DNA from: Stratiolaelaps scimitus
Lineage: Eukaryota; Arthropoda; Arachnida; Mesostigmata; Laelapidae
Assembly: GCA_019614645.1 (NCBI GenBank)
Contig: JABWDB010000001.1
Span: 18,207,501-18,271,500, forward strand
Direction: 5' to 3'
Length of the DNA: 64,000 nt
Below are positions 13,933-26,769 of this stretch, piece by piece. The translations under genes and the position numbers were made by a program. The stretch's first letter is position 1. Each line of letters opens with the position of its first letter. The notes beneath the pieces are model-generated. The model was not told the origin of the DNA and ran no database searches. It saw only the letters and a list, made by a program, of their open reading frames with translations.

Positions 13933-15468
13933 ATGTGGGCGATTGCGCTTGCTCTCACTGTCGGCTACCTATTCTACCACTATTTGTCGTGGAAGAAGCT
14001 TCTCGGAGATGACAAGGTGTCCCATAAGCATCCACCAAGTTTCTATGGACTACCCGTCCTGGGTAGTCTGCCATTTTTCGCTATTAAGAAACTTCGAATA
14101 CGACTGCTGCGAAATCTCACCGAAGATCCCGCCTTCCCGGTTTTCAGAACGCGTTTCTTAGGACTCGGCGAGGACGTGATCTTCATCAACGGATGCAAGC
14201 CCGTGCAGGAGGCATTCCGTAACAACGACCTACTCGGTCGCGAGTGGCCTGTCGGCTTCCATGACGTCGCGGAAGAGATCTTCGGTGGTGTCAAGCCGTT
14301 CTTCCTGCTGCAGGGTGAGGAGTGGCGCGTGCAAAAGCGCTTTCTAATTCACGCGCTCAAGGATCTCGGTGGCTACGGCAAATCGACGGTGATTGAGCGC
14401 GTCGTTTCCGATGAACTTGAGAAGCTCGCTGAAGAGCTGGTCAAAACGAAGGGCGAGCCAGTGTACATTGATAAGCTTCTCGGTCAGTCGATGTTCAACA
14501 ACATCGCCTCGTTCGTACGGGGCAATCGTGTCGATTACGACACCCATAGCAAACGAAATTATCCCGATGTGATCTGTGGCTCGTTTCGATTTGCCGACAA
14601 AATTCTAGCCGTGTGTGTGCCCCGATTTGTCTTCCAGTTTCTCAAGCAGTTCGAAGTGTTCGGTGTGATGGCGTACGTCCGTGTGGCAAACACGATCAAG
14701 GACCGCTTCTTCGCTGAGCTCGAGGAGCACAAGAAGACCTTTAACCCGGACGAGCTGCGTGACCTCATGGATTGCTATGTGGCTGTTTCGCGCGAGAACC
14801 CCGACAACACCTATGTAAAGCATATGTTTGGCATGCTCTCATCGATCCTGCTCGCCGGAAGTCACACACTGCAGATCACCGTCGACTATCTCTTGCAGCT
14901 GGCTGCCGCCTACCCCGAGCACCAGCGACGCATTCAGGATGAGATCAACGAGTATATCGGCAAGAGCGAGTCGGCCACATACAGCGACATGGAGAAAATG
15001 CACTTCACTCGTGCGTTCATAGCTGAACGGCATCGCTTTTTTACGCTGACCCCTATTGGCGTGCTGCGGACTGCGACACAGGATACGACCGTTTGTGGCT
15101 ATCACATTGCGAAGGGATCGCTCGTCTTCTACAATCTGCTGTCAGCGCACACCGACCCGCGAGTGTGGGATCGGCCGTACGAATTTCTACCCGAGCGCTT
15201 CCTAAATGTCGACGGCACGTTTCGCAAGGACAACAACGTGATGCCGTTCGCCCAGGGTCGACGAGCCTGTCCCGGCGAATCAATGGGCGAACAGGAAACG
15301 TTCCTATACTTCGTCTCCCTCCTGCAGAGGTTCACCGTTCTGCCTGAAACAGCCAGGAGCAAAGTTGAGCTCGCCGAAAATGAGGGATGGTTCGCCGAGT
15401 TGCCAACCCGACAGAGGCTTCGTCTCGTCGATCGCAAAGCAGCGAATATGTGCCGAGAATCAGCTTAG
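13933..15468 (+). CDS. Cytochrome P450, single exon, clan-2-like
   Basis: Haem-thiolate monooxygenase, expected on the ER membrane. Start chosen at ATG 13933: it gives 511 aa beginning MWAIALALTVGYLFYHYLSW, a membrane anchor, then HPPSFYGLPVLGSLPF, a proline-rich hinge. The open frame extends 37 codons upstream to 13822 but that part is low-complexity and would precede the anchor. Other landmarks: KDLGGYGKSTVIERV as in CYP2-type enzymes, ExxR as E365-R-H-R368, PERF (EFLPERF), and the haem loop FAQGRRACPG with ligand Cys446. Two motifs deviate: the C-helix WxxxR reads W131-R-V-Q-K135-R136, and the I-helix (A/G)Gx(D/E)T reads A308-G-S-H311-T312. No introns, stops or frameshifts, so the gene looks functional although intronless among intron-rich neighbours. 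CYP family number cannot be assigned by eye. Confidence 0.93.
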   Translation: MWAIALALTVGYLFYHYLSWKKLLGDDKVSHKHPPSFYGLPVLGSLPFFAIKKLRIRLLRNLTEDPAFPVFRTRFLGLGEDVIFINGCKPVQEAFRNNDLLGREWPVGFHDVAEEIFGGVKPFFLLQGEEWRVQKRFLIHALKDLGGYGKSTVIERVVSDELEKLAEELVKTKGEPVYIDKLLGQSMFNNIASFVRGNRVDYDTHSKRNYPDVICGSFRFADKILAVCVPRFVFQFLKQFEVFGVMAYVRVANTIKDRFFAELEEHKKTFNPDELRDLMDCYVAVSRENPDNTYVKHMFGMLSSILLAGSHTLQITVDYLLQLAAAYPEHQRRIQDEINEYIGKSESATYSDMEKMHFTRAFIAERHRFFTLTPIGVLRTATQDTTVCGYHIAKGSLVFYNLLSAHTDPRVWDRPYEFLPERFLNVDGTFRKDNNVMPFAQGRRACPGESMGEQETFLYFVSLLQRFTVLPETARSKVELAENEGWFAELPTRQRLRLVDRKAANMCRESA

Positions 15469-15931
15469 CACCCCTCCGTCTACATTCTACCATCTGTTCC
15501 ATAGCTAGCACTATCTAGAATGGGCAGCAGCAGCAGTAGCAGCAGCGGCGGCGGCGGCACTTTCGTTTTGCGCGTCTTGGGATTCAGTTCCCCCGGTTCC
15601 GTCCGGTCGCTGACGTCTATCGCCGTCTTCGGCGGCTTCGCCCGTTTCTGGGTCAGTCAGCCAGGCGGCGGATCGTGGCGCCAGGGCTTCACTACCGCCA
15701 GCGCCAGCAGCACCACCACCATCACCAAGTCAAGCAAAAACACATCGACAGACAACGACGATTCCGGGACCCCGTTCGTATAGCGCAAGACGAATGCGGA
15801 AAAGCTGCAATCGCAGATGCTCACCGATCGATGCTGACTGGTGTACGTCAACCATCAGCGCCGTGTATATACGATTGACATCATGGGCATCACCACAATC
15901 TGATACAACTAATAGCAATAATAATCATGAT

Positions 15932-15937
15932 AATAAA
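15932..15937 (+). terminator. Candidate poly(A) signal for the P450
   Basis: AATAAA about 465 bases beyond the P450 stop, after a CAG-rich and CAC-rich 3' UTR (15520-15740). Confidence 0.45.
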
Positions 15938-16070
15938 TACACATCTCTAGTGTGATCCAACAATTGTCTGAATTTGTTGGGCATTCACTACAAGGGAATG
16001 TGTTCATCATATGTAACAGCAAGTAATGCTTGTTTTTATTCATTATGTATTAAGGAGGATTGGTCATTAC

Positions 16071-16118
16071 GATAATAATAATAATAATAATAATAATAGT
16101 AATCGTTATTATTATTAC
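16071..16118. repeat. (AAT)n facing (ATT)n
   Basis: A run of AAT units followed by ATT units, so the two halves are mutually complementary. Confidence 0.85.
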
Positions 16119-16287
16119 AGGACAGCAGTGTGTGATCGCTGTGAGTGGATATACGCGTGTTGGCAGGTAATTCTTATGCGGGAAAACATTGAGTTGGGCC
16201 AATTGCTAGTTATAATAAAAATTCGCGTACTACTTGTCTTATCTCTCTCTCTCTCAAAAAAAAAGGAGAATTTCGTGCAACTTCGAA

Positions 16288-16430
16288 GTCGGAGGAGACG
16301 TGTAGTTGCACGGAATCGATGCTCACCGTTGCGCTTTCACATCTAACAAGGGGTTGTCCGTTCAATGAAACAATGCCAAAATCAGTTGTACCGTGAACGT
16401 TCAGTGTTCGACGAGCGTCAGTTGGAAAAC
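16288..16430 (+). mobile_element. tRNA-derived SINE copy (S2), diverged
   Basis: Matches the other copies in order: a decayed B box CGGAATCGATGCTCACC (16311-16327), then CGTTG, then AAGGGGTTGTCCG, AAACAATG, ACCGTGAACGTTCAGTG and GTCAGTTGGAAAA. These correspond block by block to the reverse complement of the copy at 31012-31190. A 6-bp perfect hairpin (TTTCGC TAC GCGAAA) lies just after the 3' end. Confidence 0.65.
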
Positions 16431-19182
16431 TTCTTATTTCGCTACGCGAAAATCGTAATGATTTCCTCATTTACCTAAATAAATGGGCACATGAAACATG
16501 TTGTAAAAGAACCTTGTGTTTATTAGGATTGATTTGTTTGCTTTTGTTTCTTTAAGATACTTCAAATGCTACCCTAGCAAGGCGTCACCTCATTTTTCAT
16601 CTCATCTTCGTTTTCATATATATATATATATATACCTAAGTTTATACATCCCAAAGCTAATCATAGTGTTGTTGTTGTTGCTGTTGTTGATAGATTTCAT
16701 TTTTTTTGCGACAACACATTCATTGTGAAATGTCGCATTTCCCATTTATTCTCTCTCTCTCTCGTTCCCTCTCCCTCGCTATGTATCTATCTATCAGTGT
16801 CATTTATTTGCTTGTCCGTAGTAGTAATCAATGTTTGTATGCAGTTGTTTTCCCAAGTCGTTTTTAGTCGTGTGTTGTTTCGGAGCAAACAAGTTCTTCG
16901 CGCGCTCCGCTGGCCACACACACACACACCCCTCCCCGATCTCTCCTACCACTGAGACGTGGAGCCCATATGCTCACCTGCTTGGGCCTATTGCTCGCTT
17001 GCTCGCGGTATTATACTAGTTGAGAATGGCATCTCATCCTCATACTCAAGCGTGATCTCTGGCTGTTCATTCTACTTAACACCTCGTTTAGAGCTTTAAG
17101 CGTCTCGTTTAAGTTTTATGCCCCTCATTGTCAGGGTCATGCCGACGACGCGCAATTCATCAGAGCGTCTCCGAGGTCCGCCCTCTTATGTGTTTGTCAT
17201 TATTTAATTATATATATATTTTCCGCTTTTCATAGCTAGCAATACAATCTCTATTATTGTTTGTTACGGCATTCTGTCTCACCCATGAACTATGGAGGCC
17301 CTTGTCCAGGCCCCCTCCAATACTCCAAAATCATCCTCATATATATATATATATATATATATATTACGCACGAAATTGTTACCTTAGGAATCTCTGCACA
17401 ACGTACACTATAGATTTCATGTATCGGCGCTGCGAAATCCCCCCCGCCGATTAAAATCAGCGCCGGTGTTGTATTTGTCCACCTGAAAATGTTCATATCC
17501 CGACAGATTTTGTCTTCTTCTTCTTCTGCTGCTTTTTCCCCCGCTCTCAGCGTCACGTTCTCACACTCGAGACAAGGCAAACATTACACTGAGCAGCATT
17601 TTCATCAATAAGATAAAGTGCGACCAAGCATTTACCAGCGGACATGTAGTCCAATAAAACATGGTCAGCTCATCTTTATGCTCGTACTCGCCATCGCCCT
17701 CGTTGTTCCCTCTCTACGTCATCATCCTTAAGCGCCCTCATGTCGTCGTACTAGTAGTAATTGTAGGAGTTATTTGTTTGTGTATCTCTTATTAAATGTT
17801 GATGTTGTGTATTGTTGTTGCTGTTAGCTCTGCTACGCTTGCTGCTGCTGCGGCTGCAGTTGTATTTTGTTGCTGTTATATCTTAGTAGTATCAGAATTG
17901 TTTAAAAATATATAAGTTTTCATCTCTCTTTCTCTCTCTCTCTCGGACCTTTTCTCCGCATTGCCTCCCATCTACTATAGCGTTTTCTAGCCCGTTTTCA
18001 TTGTCGCATTCTCTCCTCCGTCGTTCGCCTTCGTCGAAGACGAACGACCCTCGAGTAGTCCGCCGTAGCAGTGTATTCCTGTGCAATCCTTAGACCGGTC
18101 TCACCACGATGCACCCCGCATCCGGAGGCAATCTCCCGCGTCCAGTTGAATTCAAACGAACCGTTTTATCTACTTCGCCTACTCATCATGACCCCATGAC
18201 ACCACTGTTATTCTTATCATCATCATCATTTGTCTTGATCATCCACTACACGTTGTTGTTGTTATAACAACGATAGTTTGGCCAAGCTTTCACTAGGGGC
18301 CTCGTGAAACTACTCTTGTAGTTCTTCGTCGATTTCGACGCGTGGTTACCTCTGCACGTCTCTCGTGTTTCCCACTCGGATTGATAAGACACATCGTCAC
18401 CTACAACCCGCCTCATTGATCTGTCTCTCTTTTCAACCATTATATATATATATATATATGTATGTATATAATTACACGTATCATAACACACACGCCAAAA
18501 AAGCTTCTTGAGTCGTAGGCAATCACCCCCCGTCCACTATGAATCACATAAAATTACTATTCAGCACCACGCTTGTCGACTATATTTCCATAGTTGCTTT
18601 TCCAGTCTCTAACTCCATCTATCCTACTCTCTCGCTCTCTCTCTCTCTCTCTCTTTCCCCGCATCTACTATTGCTCCGGTCGGCTGATGAGGATATCTAG
18701 TTTCTGTCTGGTCTTATTTTTCTTTCAAACGCACGTACACAACTTAGTTTTTACTTTAGTTTAGAGACAAGTTTCCGTGCCACGTCTATCCGTCTCCTCC
18801 CCTCTTGCGATGCTCGACTTCACCGACTTCACGTTCGCCTGTCACGTGTTCATTACCACCTGTTTAGTGTCGCTAATTGCTCTCTCGTTAAGTGATCAAT
18901 CAATCAATCAATAAATCGCAACTGTCAGGAGAAGGTGGGTGGCGAAAGTCAACGGAGTTCTACGGTGTGTGATCAGCGATGGCGTTGTCGTCGTGAGTGT
19001 AAACACCAGAGGAGTGGGTCTGACCAAGCCCTAGCACGGTCACCACAGTATCACGTTTTGCGTTCATGCGAGGGCCAAATGACGAAGCAACATAAGAAGA
19101 CGACCGTCCTGGTCCACCCAAAACCCAACTGGGGCTGGCTAGTGAAACATTGTCCGGGTTCCAGCGTCTAACAGCTAACGTG

Positions 19183-19212
19183 TGAGAGAGAGAGAGAGAG
19201 AGAGAGGGAGAG
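19183..19212. repeat. (GA)n microsatellite
   Basis: Nearly pure GA run with one interruption. Confidence 0.9.
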
Positions 19213-21439
19213 GACTCGCAGAGGGTCCCTTCTCCGGCGGCTTTCGTCGGTGATTGTGACGGCCCATATTGATGTTTTTCTTCGTTTGTTGCCATCTTCT
19301 TGTTACAGAACCATCTCAGTTCAGTTCGCCTCAGATCACGTAACCTCACCTCGACGTCGAAATGGAAGAGAGATCGAATTTGGATCATCGTCACCATTGG
19401 TCGTGTCGCGATCTCGAGCCGTCCGCCCGCGCTGACCCAGTTATCCGCTTCGGGAGTCGTCTTCGCTGTGTAGTCCAGTCCGGCGTAATCGGTTTTCTAC
19501 TTCCCACTGCTGCTGCAGTCATTCAATGCAAGTCACTGTCGCGGAACGTGTCGCCCGTCACGGATTAGGCGTTAGCTGAATCGGAGTAGCAGCCTATTAT
19601 AGCCCTACCCTACTGTGTTTTCCCTTCTCATATTCGTCATACGGAGATGACACGTGAATTATTTTGCTTGGATAGAGTGTTGTTGTTAAAATCCCCCGCC
19701 CCCCCGCGCGCCTGGCTCTAGTCAAGCCCGTCGTTAACTTGGTAACTTCACCATTTATTCGCATCGCAGCACGTCGCATAGCATCATACATAGCATGGCC
19801 GTGTAGCATGGTCATGCTGCTAGTGTCTACCTGTCGATCGCTCAATCGATCGATCGATCAATCGCCGCCATCATCACGGTGTAAGGAAGGGTCGTCGTTC
19901 CGACCCGCTTCTGCAGGCCAACCTGACCATTATCATCCTGTGGTGGACACTACCCAGAACATGATGGGTGATTATGGTTGCAATGGATCTACGCTAATGG
20001 ATCCGTGCCACCTTCATCGTCACGTGCGACATCTGACTCGAGTCACGTGTGATTCATGGCTGGCTAAAGCGCGGGCAACCACTACAGGACAGGCTAATGG
20101 ATATCGCTGTAGTCCACACAGAATGCACTGGCTGGCTGATCTGCAGCAGAAGAGTTGTGCAGTTGTGATTTCGATCGTTACATATTGATGTCGACTGCTG
20201 CTGCTGCCACTGGACCAGGTGCTCATTTTCTCTATTATCGAATTTCTTCTCTCGCACTTTCCCTGCTCCAGCAGTTCATCAGTGGATCGGTAACATTATT
20301 ATTAATTTGTTATTATTATTACTACTACCGTTATTCATGATCGATCTGTCCCTGTCCGTGTGATTGTGTCGTTTTTGGCCTGTGCATCGATCCACTATGT
20401 GCTCCTAGTAATATCGTTGCTTTTACCACCAGAGATGAACAATGCTGTATGCAGACGACTTCGTTTCAGTGCGACAGCCTAGCAGCAACAACAACAACAA
20501 CAGCCATGACATCACAGTACGATGAAAATATTATAGTCATATCTACTTCTCGTACTTGATGCGCACATTCGCACTTGTACACCTGCATAATAATGTATTT
20601 CTTTGATTTTTGCAGGAAATTGCTCAGAAATTGTCCATGACCGTGAGATAGTGCGGTACAAAAAGGAAATCACAGTGCGTAGCGAACGCTGCCGATGGAG
20701 GCGTCAATCATTGACGGTGGCAACGGCCGGTGAATTTCGAACTTGGGATGGAAGAACGCGTCCCAGAGAGGTTTTCCGGGAAGGCTCCCAAATCTAAAAC
20801 GCTTCGTTCCCGAGCGAAGGCGTTGATAAATTGCGACGATGCTGCGAACACAAGCGTGCTCATTGTGGCTAGAAGTTAGATGAGAGATGTTGCTATTTGT
20901 TTGTTTGTTTGTTTGTTGGTTGTTAGTTTATGTTGTCGTGGTAACTAAGGACTTCTGCCTGGTCACATTTTGCTTACTGCGATGAAAGTTCACATTCAAT
21001 CCACTTGTTTCAGTGTTTGCCTTTTCGGATCAGTCGTTTCTCCAAACCCTCAGTTCGCCTGCTCTCTTAGCCTAGCGTCCCTCATAGCGTGTAACACTGC
21101 CAGTGTTGTTCTATGTGCTGTTGTTGTTGTTAAGATAATTGGTGATTATCTCTGCTGGCACTCATCATCACGTTCACCTGAGAGGCTAAATATGTCTATG
21201 TGACAAGAAAGCGATGGGCCACAGGACAGTAATGAGTAGCAATTCAAAATGAGTGGCGGGCAAATTAACAGCGGCAGAGCAGCCGGAACTGAGCTGGCTG
21301 ACTAACTGAGATATCGAAGAGGAACACACCCTGACGCAAGTGTTGGGTGAACACCCAAAATGGTGGCGGCAGATAAGAGCAGATGTTGAAGAAGATGCTG
21401 TTGTTGTTGTTGTTGATCGACAACAAGACCTATCCTTAC

Positions 21440-24400
21440 TCACAGAAACGGGTTTACTGAGCCAGGCGTTGGTGTTGTTCGGGTGGGGGCCCCTGGGGAG
21501 GCGGCAAAACCTTCGAAGGCGCCCACCGCCGGACCCCCACGAAGTTCATTCATTGTGGGAGCTTTGTTCAGTGCCTGAAAGGGGTTCTGCTGTGGCGCCG
21601 GACTGGGATTGAGCAGGCTATTGTTAGCAGGGGGCATCCCTCCGCCGAATGGGTTAGCTGGCGGAGCGGCTGGCTTGGCCGTAACCAACGCGTCGAGGTT
21701 TACGAGGTTGCTGTTAGCGCCGAGAAATGATTCGGGCGTCTTACGCATTCGGCTGTCCTGTCCAGCCGCTGTGCTGTTCTTTGGCAGGGCGCCGCCAAGA
21801 CCCGACATGTCGAACGCCGGCGATTGGCTAGCGCTGCCGTTGGCTCCACCGAGTTGGGCCATCATTGATGGTGATGACATGTTGGCAGCTCGCTGTCGTG
21901 AAATCAGGTCAAACTCGTCGAGTTCGCCTTTTGACACGCCGCTCGACGAGCCATTGACCGCCCATGGGTCGAGAACTGGGGCGGCCGACGGAAGCGTACT
22001 GGCCGGTTGGGGTGCCCAGGGATCAACAGCTGCTGGGGGAGCGGGTGCCCACGGATCGACGCCGCCTACGGCGCCGCCGACAGCACCACGCGGAGAAGTT
22101 CCGGCAGATCCGGCCGTTCCACCGACGGCTCCAACGAGAGAGACGGACATAGCATCCACCACCTGTGAGCCCGGAATATGACCGGAGGTTGCCGCTGCGG
22201 CGGCAGCTGCTGCTGCTGCCGCCTGGGCAGCCGGCAAACCCCACGGGTCAGCGGACTGTGCGGGCGCCACTGTGGATCCAGCAAGATTCAGTCCAAGCAA
22301 ATCGTCCATGCAGCTCTTCGGATTGGCGGACGATGACGTGGCAGAACCATTCAAAGCGGAGAAAGCCCCACTTGTTGCAGCGGTACCACCCTGCTTGACA
22401 GTATCTTGCTGGCTTTCCGTCAGGGCCATCTGCAATCTGTAATGGCAAAAAGAACGGTAACAATGGCGGCGGCGGAAGAGTCCGCGATAACAACCAACCA
22501 GCCAACCACGAAACGAAAAGATAACGAATTTAGTAAACGTCGTACATCATTCCCTGGCGATGCTGTATAAATTATATGGGTGCACTCTGACGCTGAAGGG
22601 CGGAATTGGTGCAGAACAAAACTATACATATAATAGAGCCATCATATTAAATGTATAGACATTATTCAGCAGATTATAACAAAGATAGCCATTGTTCAGC
22701 AGAAAAATGAACGCAGAAACAGCAATGTTCATATTTGTTCTCCTCTTCAAAGGAAAACTGCTCTTTTTTTTGGGAATAACAGAGATGTCCAAATAGCCGC
22801 CGAAACAGTTATATATAGTTTGTTGATTTCGGGGCAACGTGATTTGCTATAACGTAAAATGGTGGTACAAACCTCAGGTCATCGTTCTTGCGTTGTCGTT
22901 CCTCCTGTTCGGCCTCTTCTTTGCTCATAGCCAGAGCGAGTTGAAGCTGTAGCTCTTCTTCGCCGGCCGTCTGGGGCCTAGCGGATTCGAGCTCGGACGA
23001 GGCCGCTAATACCGACCGATAGTCACCGCGCAGAGAAGACAAATCGTCGGTATATCCACTACCGCCTCCGCCAACACCACCACCAGTACCGCCGCTGCCA
23101 GCTGTTGAAAGGAATAAGATAAGCCGATAGCACGAAACACAGCCAGGCAGACAAACAAACAAACGAACAGCATAATATAAACGAACTTCACATGAGGATG
23201 TATGCAAAAATCTATTGGAGAAATATATACGACGAATTGGCACGAATTCGCACGAATTCGCGGACGAGGCTATCGTGAATTCACTCGCAGGTAGATATAA
23301 CAGCTGCTTACTCATCTGCTCGCTCCCTGGTACCCCTCTCTATTCATCTGGCCTTGAAGACTTCGTACCACATCTTTTTTCCCATCATGCTTCGGATTCA
23401 GCGTGCTCCTCCGGCATTCACTGGCTCCCTGCCGAACTGTCTCTCAGTCCCCGATAACTCACCGATAGCGTCCTGTGATGAGCTCGCCGTGTTGGTGTTC
23501 TGGGCAAAGCGCTCCTTGGCTTTGAGAGCCCTCGCGCGCTCCTGTCGCAGTCGCTCATCGTCTTTGAGCAGGGTGACAAGCTGTTTACTCTTCTCGCGCA
23601 CATTCATACCCTGATCCTTGTTGTCTTCCACATGCTGGAAATCTACAGTCGGAATAAAGAAATCGAGACAAGGACGAACAAACAGGCAAACGGGTAATGT
23701 TCTATTGTTAAGATATGTGCACCTATGTGCACCCAGATCCAGCTAGAATACGACGGACGTAGCCAATATCAATTGATAGAGATACTGGCTCTACAAATCG
23801 TAATCAATAGAGTTTTACCAATCCATTTCAATATTAGATGACATAAATCAATTATAGATATAATGTGACATAATCGGTAGTAGACATAATGTGAAGGTTC
23901 TGAATGATCGCTGAGGGAAAAACCAACCTTTCAGGGTTTGAATGGCGAATATGTTCTCCTTGCACTGGGTAGCCACGCGTTCACTACCGACCTTAATCAG
24001 GTACTCAAGCAGTACCAGTGCCTTGTATACGTGACGCCAGTTTTTCCCGTTGTCGTTTAACCTGGCGTAGTGAAATACGGTGTCATGCAGATCAAGGGCA
24101 CAAATGTAAATAATTTAATAAATAATTCACACTCGAATCACATCATTTTTTTACAATTTTAACACTCGCAGAATATGCTTGTTATATTCAGCGCGTCTAA
24201 CGTCAAATATCACGGTGGATTTTACGCTAGACGAGCTTCCCATATAACATCCTGTATAAAAAGGGTGTGATGTTCAAGGAATGAATAAAATTTTTTGGCA
24301 GTCCTAGAATAACAACTACAGTTTGAATTGGCTTGTACGTGTTGCATGGAACGACTCGAATCTTTCTATGATAGACACGTATATGATTCCGAAGATTGAG

Positions 24401-25135
24401 CGTAGGGCACCGTAATTCACCAAACAAACCTTTTCCAAATAATCTGCATGATCTCTGTGAAAGCTACCACGTTGTACGACAGATCAGCGATCTCTCCCAT
24501 GAGGGCTGATGGCGGCCCCCAGGGATCATTTGAGGTGGCTTCACGAACCTTCACCTGAAAACGGACGAGAAGATCAGGTAGTCATGCCATTTATTCACCT
24601 TTGTCAGGTAGTTCATCAGCAAGAAATAAAACAATACAATACAAATGCAAATACAATAAAAGTTTACATATGTACGTGGTACCGTTAATCACCATCGCGT
24701 CTGCAATTGTGCTCGATAACGTTTTCGAGTATGTATATATATATACGATTATGACAAGATGTACGCCATGACATATAAAGATATAGAAATGCAGGTGCAT
24801 AGATCAAGGAATATATATTATATAACACATAGGCTCTTACTGATTGCTATTTTCGCCAAGCTACCTGAGGATGTGAGAAGATTCAGATAAATCAGAGGCT
24901 TATTATAATGTACGGTTTTACAACCTTAACCGAATGGGATGGTCGAAAATGGTTTGTGAAGGAAAATTAAACGAAATAGAACAACGATTTCTCTATCACC
25001 AAAGGAAATGATCAGTAAAGTTGCCGCCAATCAATTAAAATATAATTAAATTAAGCTTCCACAAACCTGTGCGTCGGTGTAGTTCTTGACAACGTTCTTG
25101 ACGTTGCGCCGGATTCCCTGAACGTTGACATTCAT
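21440..25135 (-). CDS. EPN: Epsin (endocytic adaptor), complete
   Basis: Clathrin-coated-pit adaptor; the family binds PtdIns(4,5)P2, ubiquitinated cargo, AP-2, clathrin and EH proteins. Fly homologue: liquid facets. Exons in transcript order: 25135-25067, 24554-24430, 24061-23928, 23642-23463, 23101-22873, 22436-21440. They sum to 1734 bases, 577 aa plus TGA. ENTH domain, about residues 1-145, begins MNVNVQGIRRNVKNVVKNYT and includes SNDPWGPPSALMGEIADL and NDNGKNWRHVYKALVLLEYL. After a Gly/Ser-rich linker come two ubiquitin-interacting motifs, EEELQLQLALAMSKEE and LRLQMALTESQQD, the second split by the last intron. The last exon carries four DPW motifs (AP-2), a clathrin-box-like LVNLD, a poly-Ala run and three NPF motifs, the last at the extreme C-terminus (VNPFL). 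The start is supported by CCACAATGAATG. Upstream untranslated exons are not identified. Confidence 0.97.
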
Positions 25136-26730
25136 TGTGGCAATATGTGCGCTGTTGTTAGCCGGCTGCGATCTTAATCGAAAATTTACTCGTTTTAGCA
25201 AATAAACAATGATTCAGTATCGGCTCTCTCTCTCTCTCTCTCTTTCTCGATTCCTCTATCTCTTTCAATCTCTGTGTTGTTTTTTTATGGCTTCGTTACC
25301 TCGGTCAACTTCGGTCTTCTGCCACGGACCGAGGACCGGGGAGGTCTGCTTTCTCGAAGTCACCTGCCGTCCCGGCCGATCTGGTTGTCCAATCTTGAGA
25401 AAGGATCGCACGCAAGCGCCCGCTAGCGAACGAAGCCAGGATGAGATGGAGGGTGAACTGACGATGAAGTTCGACAGAGGATCAATTGGCTCTCTATATA
25501 CCTATAGATACATCAGGGGGTCCTAGGAGGAAGCCGGCATCCACGATAATGATCTCGCGACGCGGGTTGGGGGGCTTTCGTTATCTTTCTAATATTTAAC
25601 AAATTAAGTCGATCCACTGTGTCGACATTGACTTGAATTGATTGATGCTCGTATGAATTCGACAAGATGCAGGACCGTCGCGTTTTTCAAGCCACAACCG
25701 GAACCGGCGCCATCGCCACCACTCCTAGCCTCTCGACTTGTTCGCGAACGACTCCTGCAAAAAACGAAAACGAGCGAACGATAACGACGTTATATTATAA
25801 ATCGTATCGGTTGTACCTAATATTATCTAAGAGAATTAATATGTTTTGAAAGCGAGTGGGAACCCTCGCTGAGACTTCTTTCAGGTATTTTTTAATGCTC
25901 ACTGTGCCAAGGGGAACCGAGACATGAGCGTTGAGGGTCCACAACACAATATTGTGAAAAATAAGTCCAGTTAAATATGGCATACGATGTCAATCTCTTC
26001 AAGGGTATCTCGTGTAACTCGTAAACTTGTTAAGTTGTCCTTCATTTCCTTCAGGCTCACTCATGTAGGCCCCCATGTAGATCGGTGCCTTCATTAATCA
26101 CTTTCTATTATCTGCCCAATGCAACTTGTTCCTGGTTTGAAGTTACAGGTTTTCAGGTTGGTTTAGTATACTGCCAAAGCCAACCGCCTAGAAATGATAG
26201 GTAGTGTCTGATTTCATTGCATTCAACGCATACACTGCGTGGATAGAACATGTCCTTAATGTCTGTAAATGAGTACGCCATTCGCTAGCCCATGTGAGCT
26301 ATTGCAAATTTAGGCTTCTCGGATTGTGCTTATGCCGCGTGTTTTTGCAATCTGTTCAACAGTGTGGTCTGCTCAGTCTGTAACACGAGATCCTAATAAT
26401 TCGAAACGCTGACTGGACCGTGTGACGTTTCACTGTTCACTGAGCCATTCACAGCCAGAATCAGCACTGGCGCTGTGACGTATCAACATCGCTGTTGGCA
26501 AACGGGATCAAAATCAGGCTCGCAATAATTAATAATAATAATACACCATTGTCGTCGCCGTAGCAGAATACAGCATCCACCACAACAGCAACAACATCAT
26601 CAACGACAACAACGGCGGCAACAGCAACAACACTGTTGCCTCTTGATGATTAAGCAATCGCATAACCTGAATGTAGATGGCTGGGTGGTGTCTGTAAGGC
26701 TCCCAAAGGTGACAACGATACTGAGCCGTG

Positions 26731-26769
26731 CTCTCTCTCTCTCCGTCTCTCTCTCTCTCTCTCTCTCTA
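26731..26769. repeat. (CT)n microsatellite
   Basis: CT run with one CCG interruption. Confidence 0.9.

Larger units (their letters stand above)
15938..21439. other. Intergenic region, P450 to epsin, no supported gene
   Basis: About 5.5 kb with one SINE copy (16288-16430) and many simple repeats: (AAT)n then (ATT)n at 16071-16118, (TA)n at 16617-16634 and 17338-17362, (CT)n at 18626-18654, (GA)n at 19183-19212, (ATCA)n at 18896-18911 and (GTTT)n at 20897-20915. Open frames such as 18935-19171 and 20603-20797 match no family I know. The part just below 21440 is probably epsin 3' UTR. Confidence 0.5.

Noticed and set aside
21609..22181. Long + strand open frame opposite epsin
   Set aside because: It is the antisense of the epsin last exon; the Gly/Ala/Pro-rich composition of the real frame keeps the other strand open.
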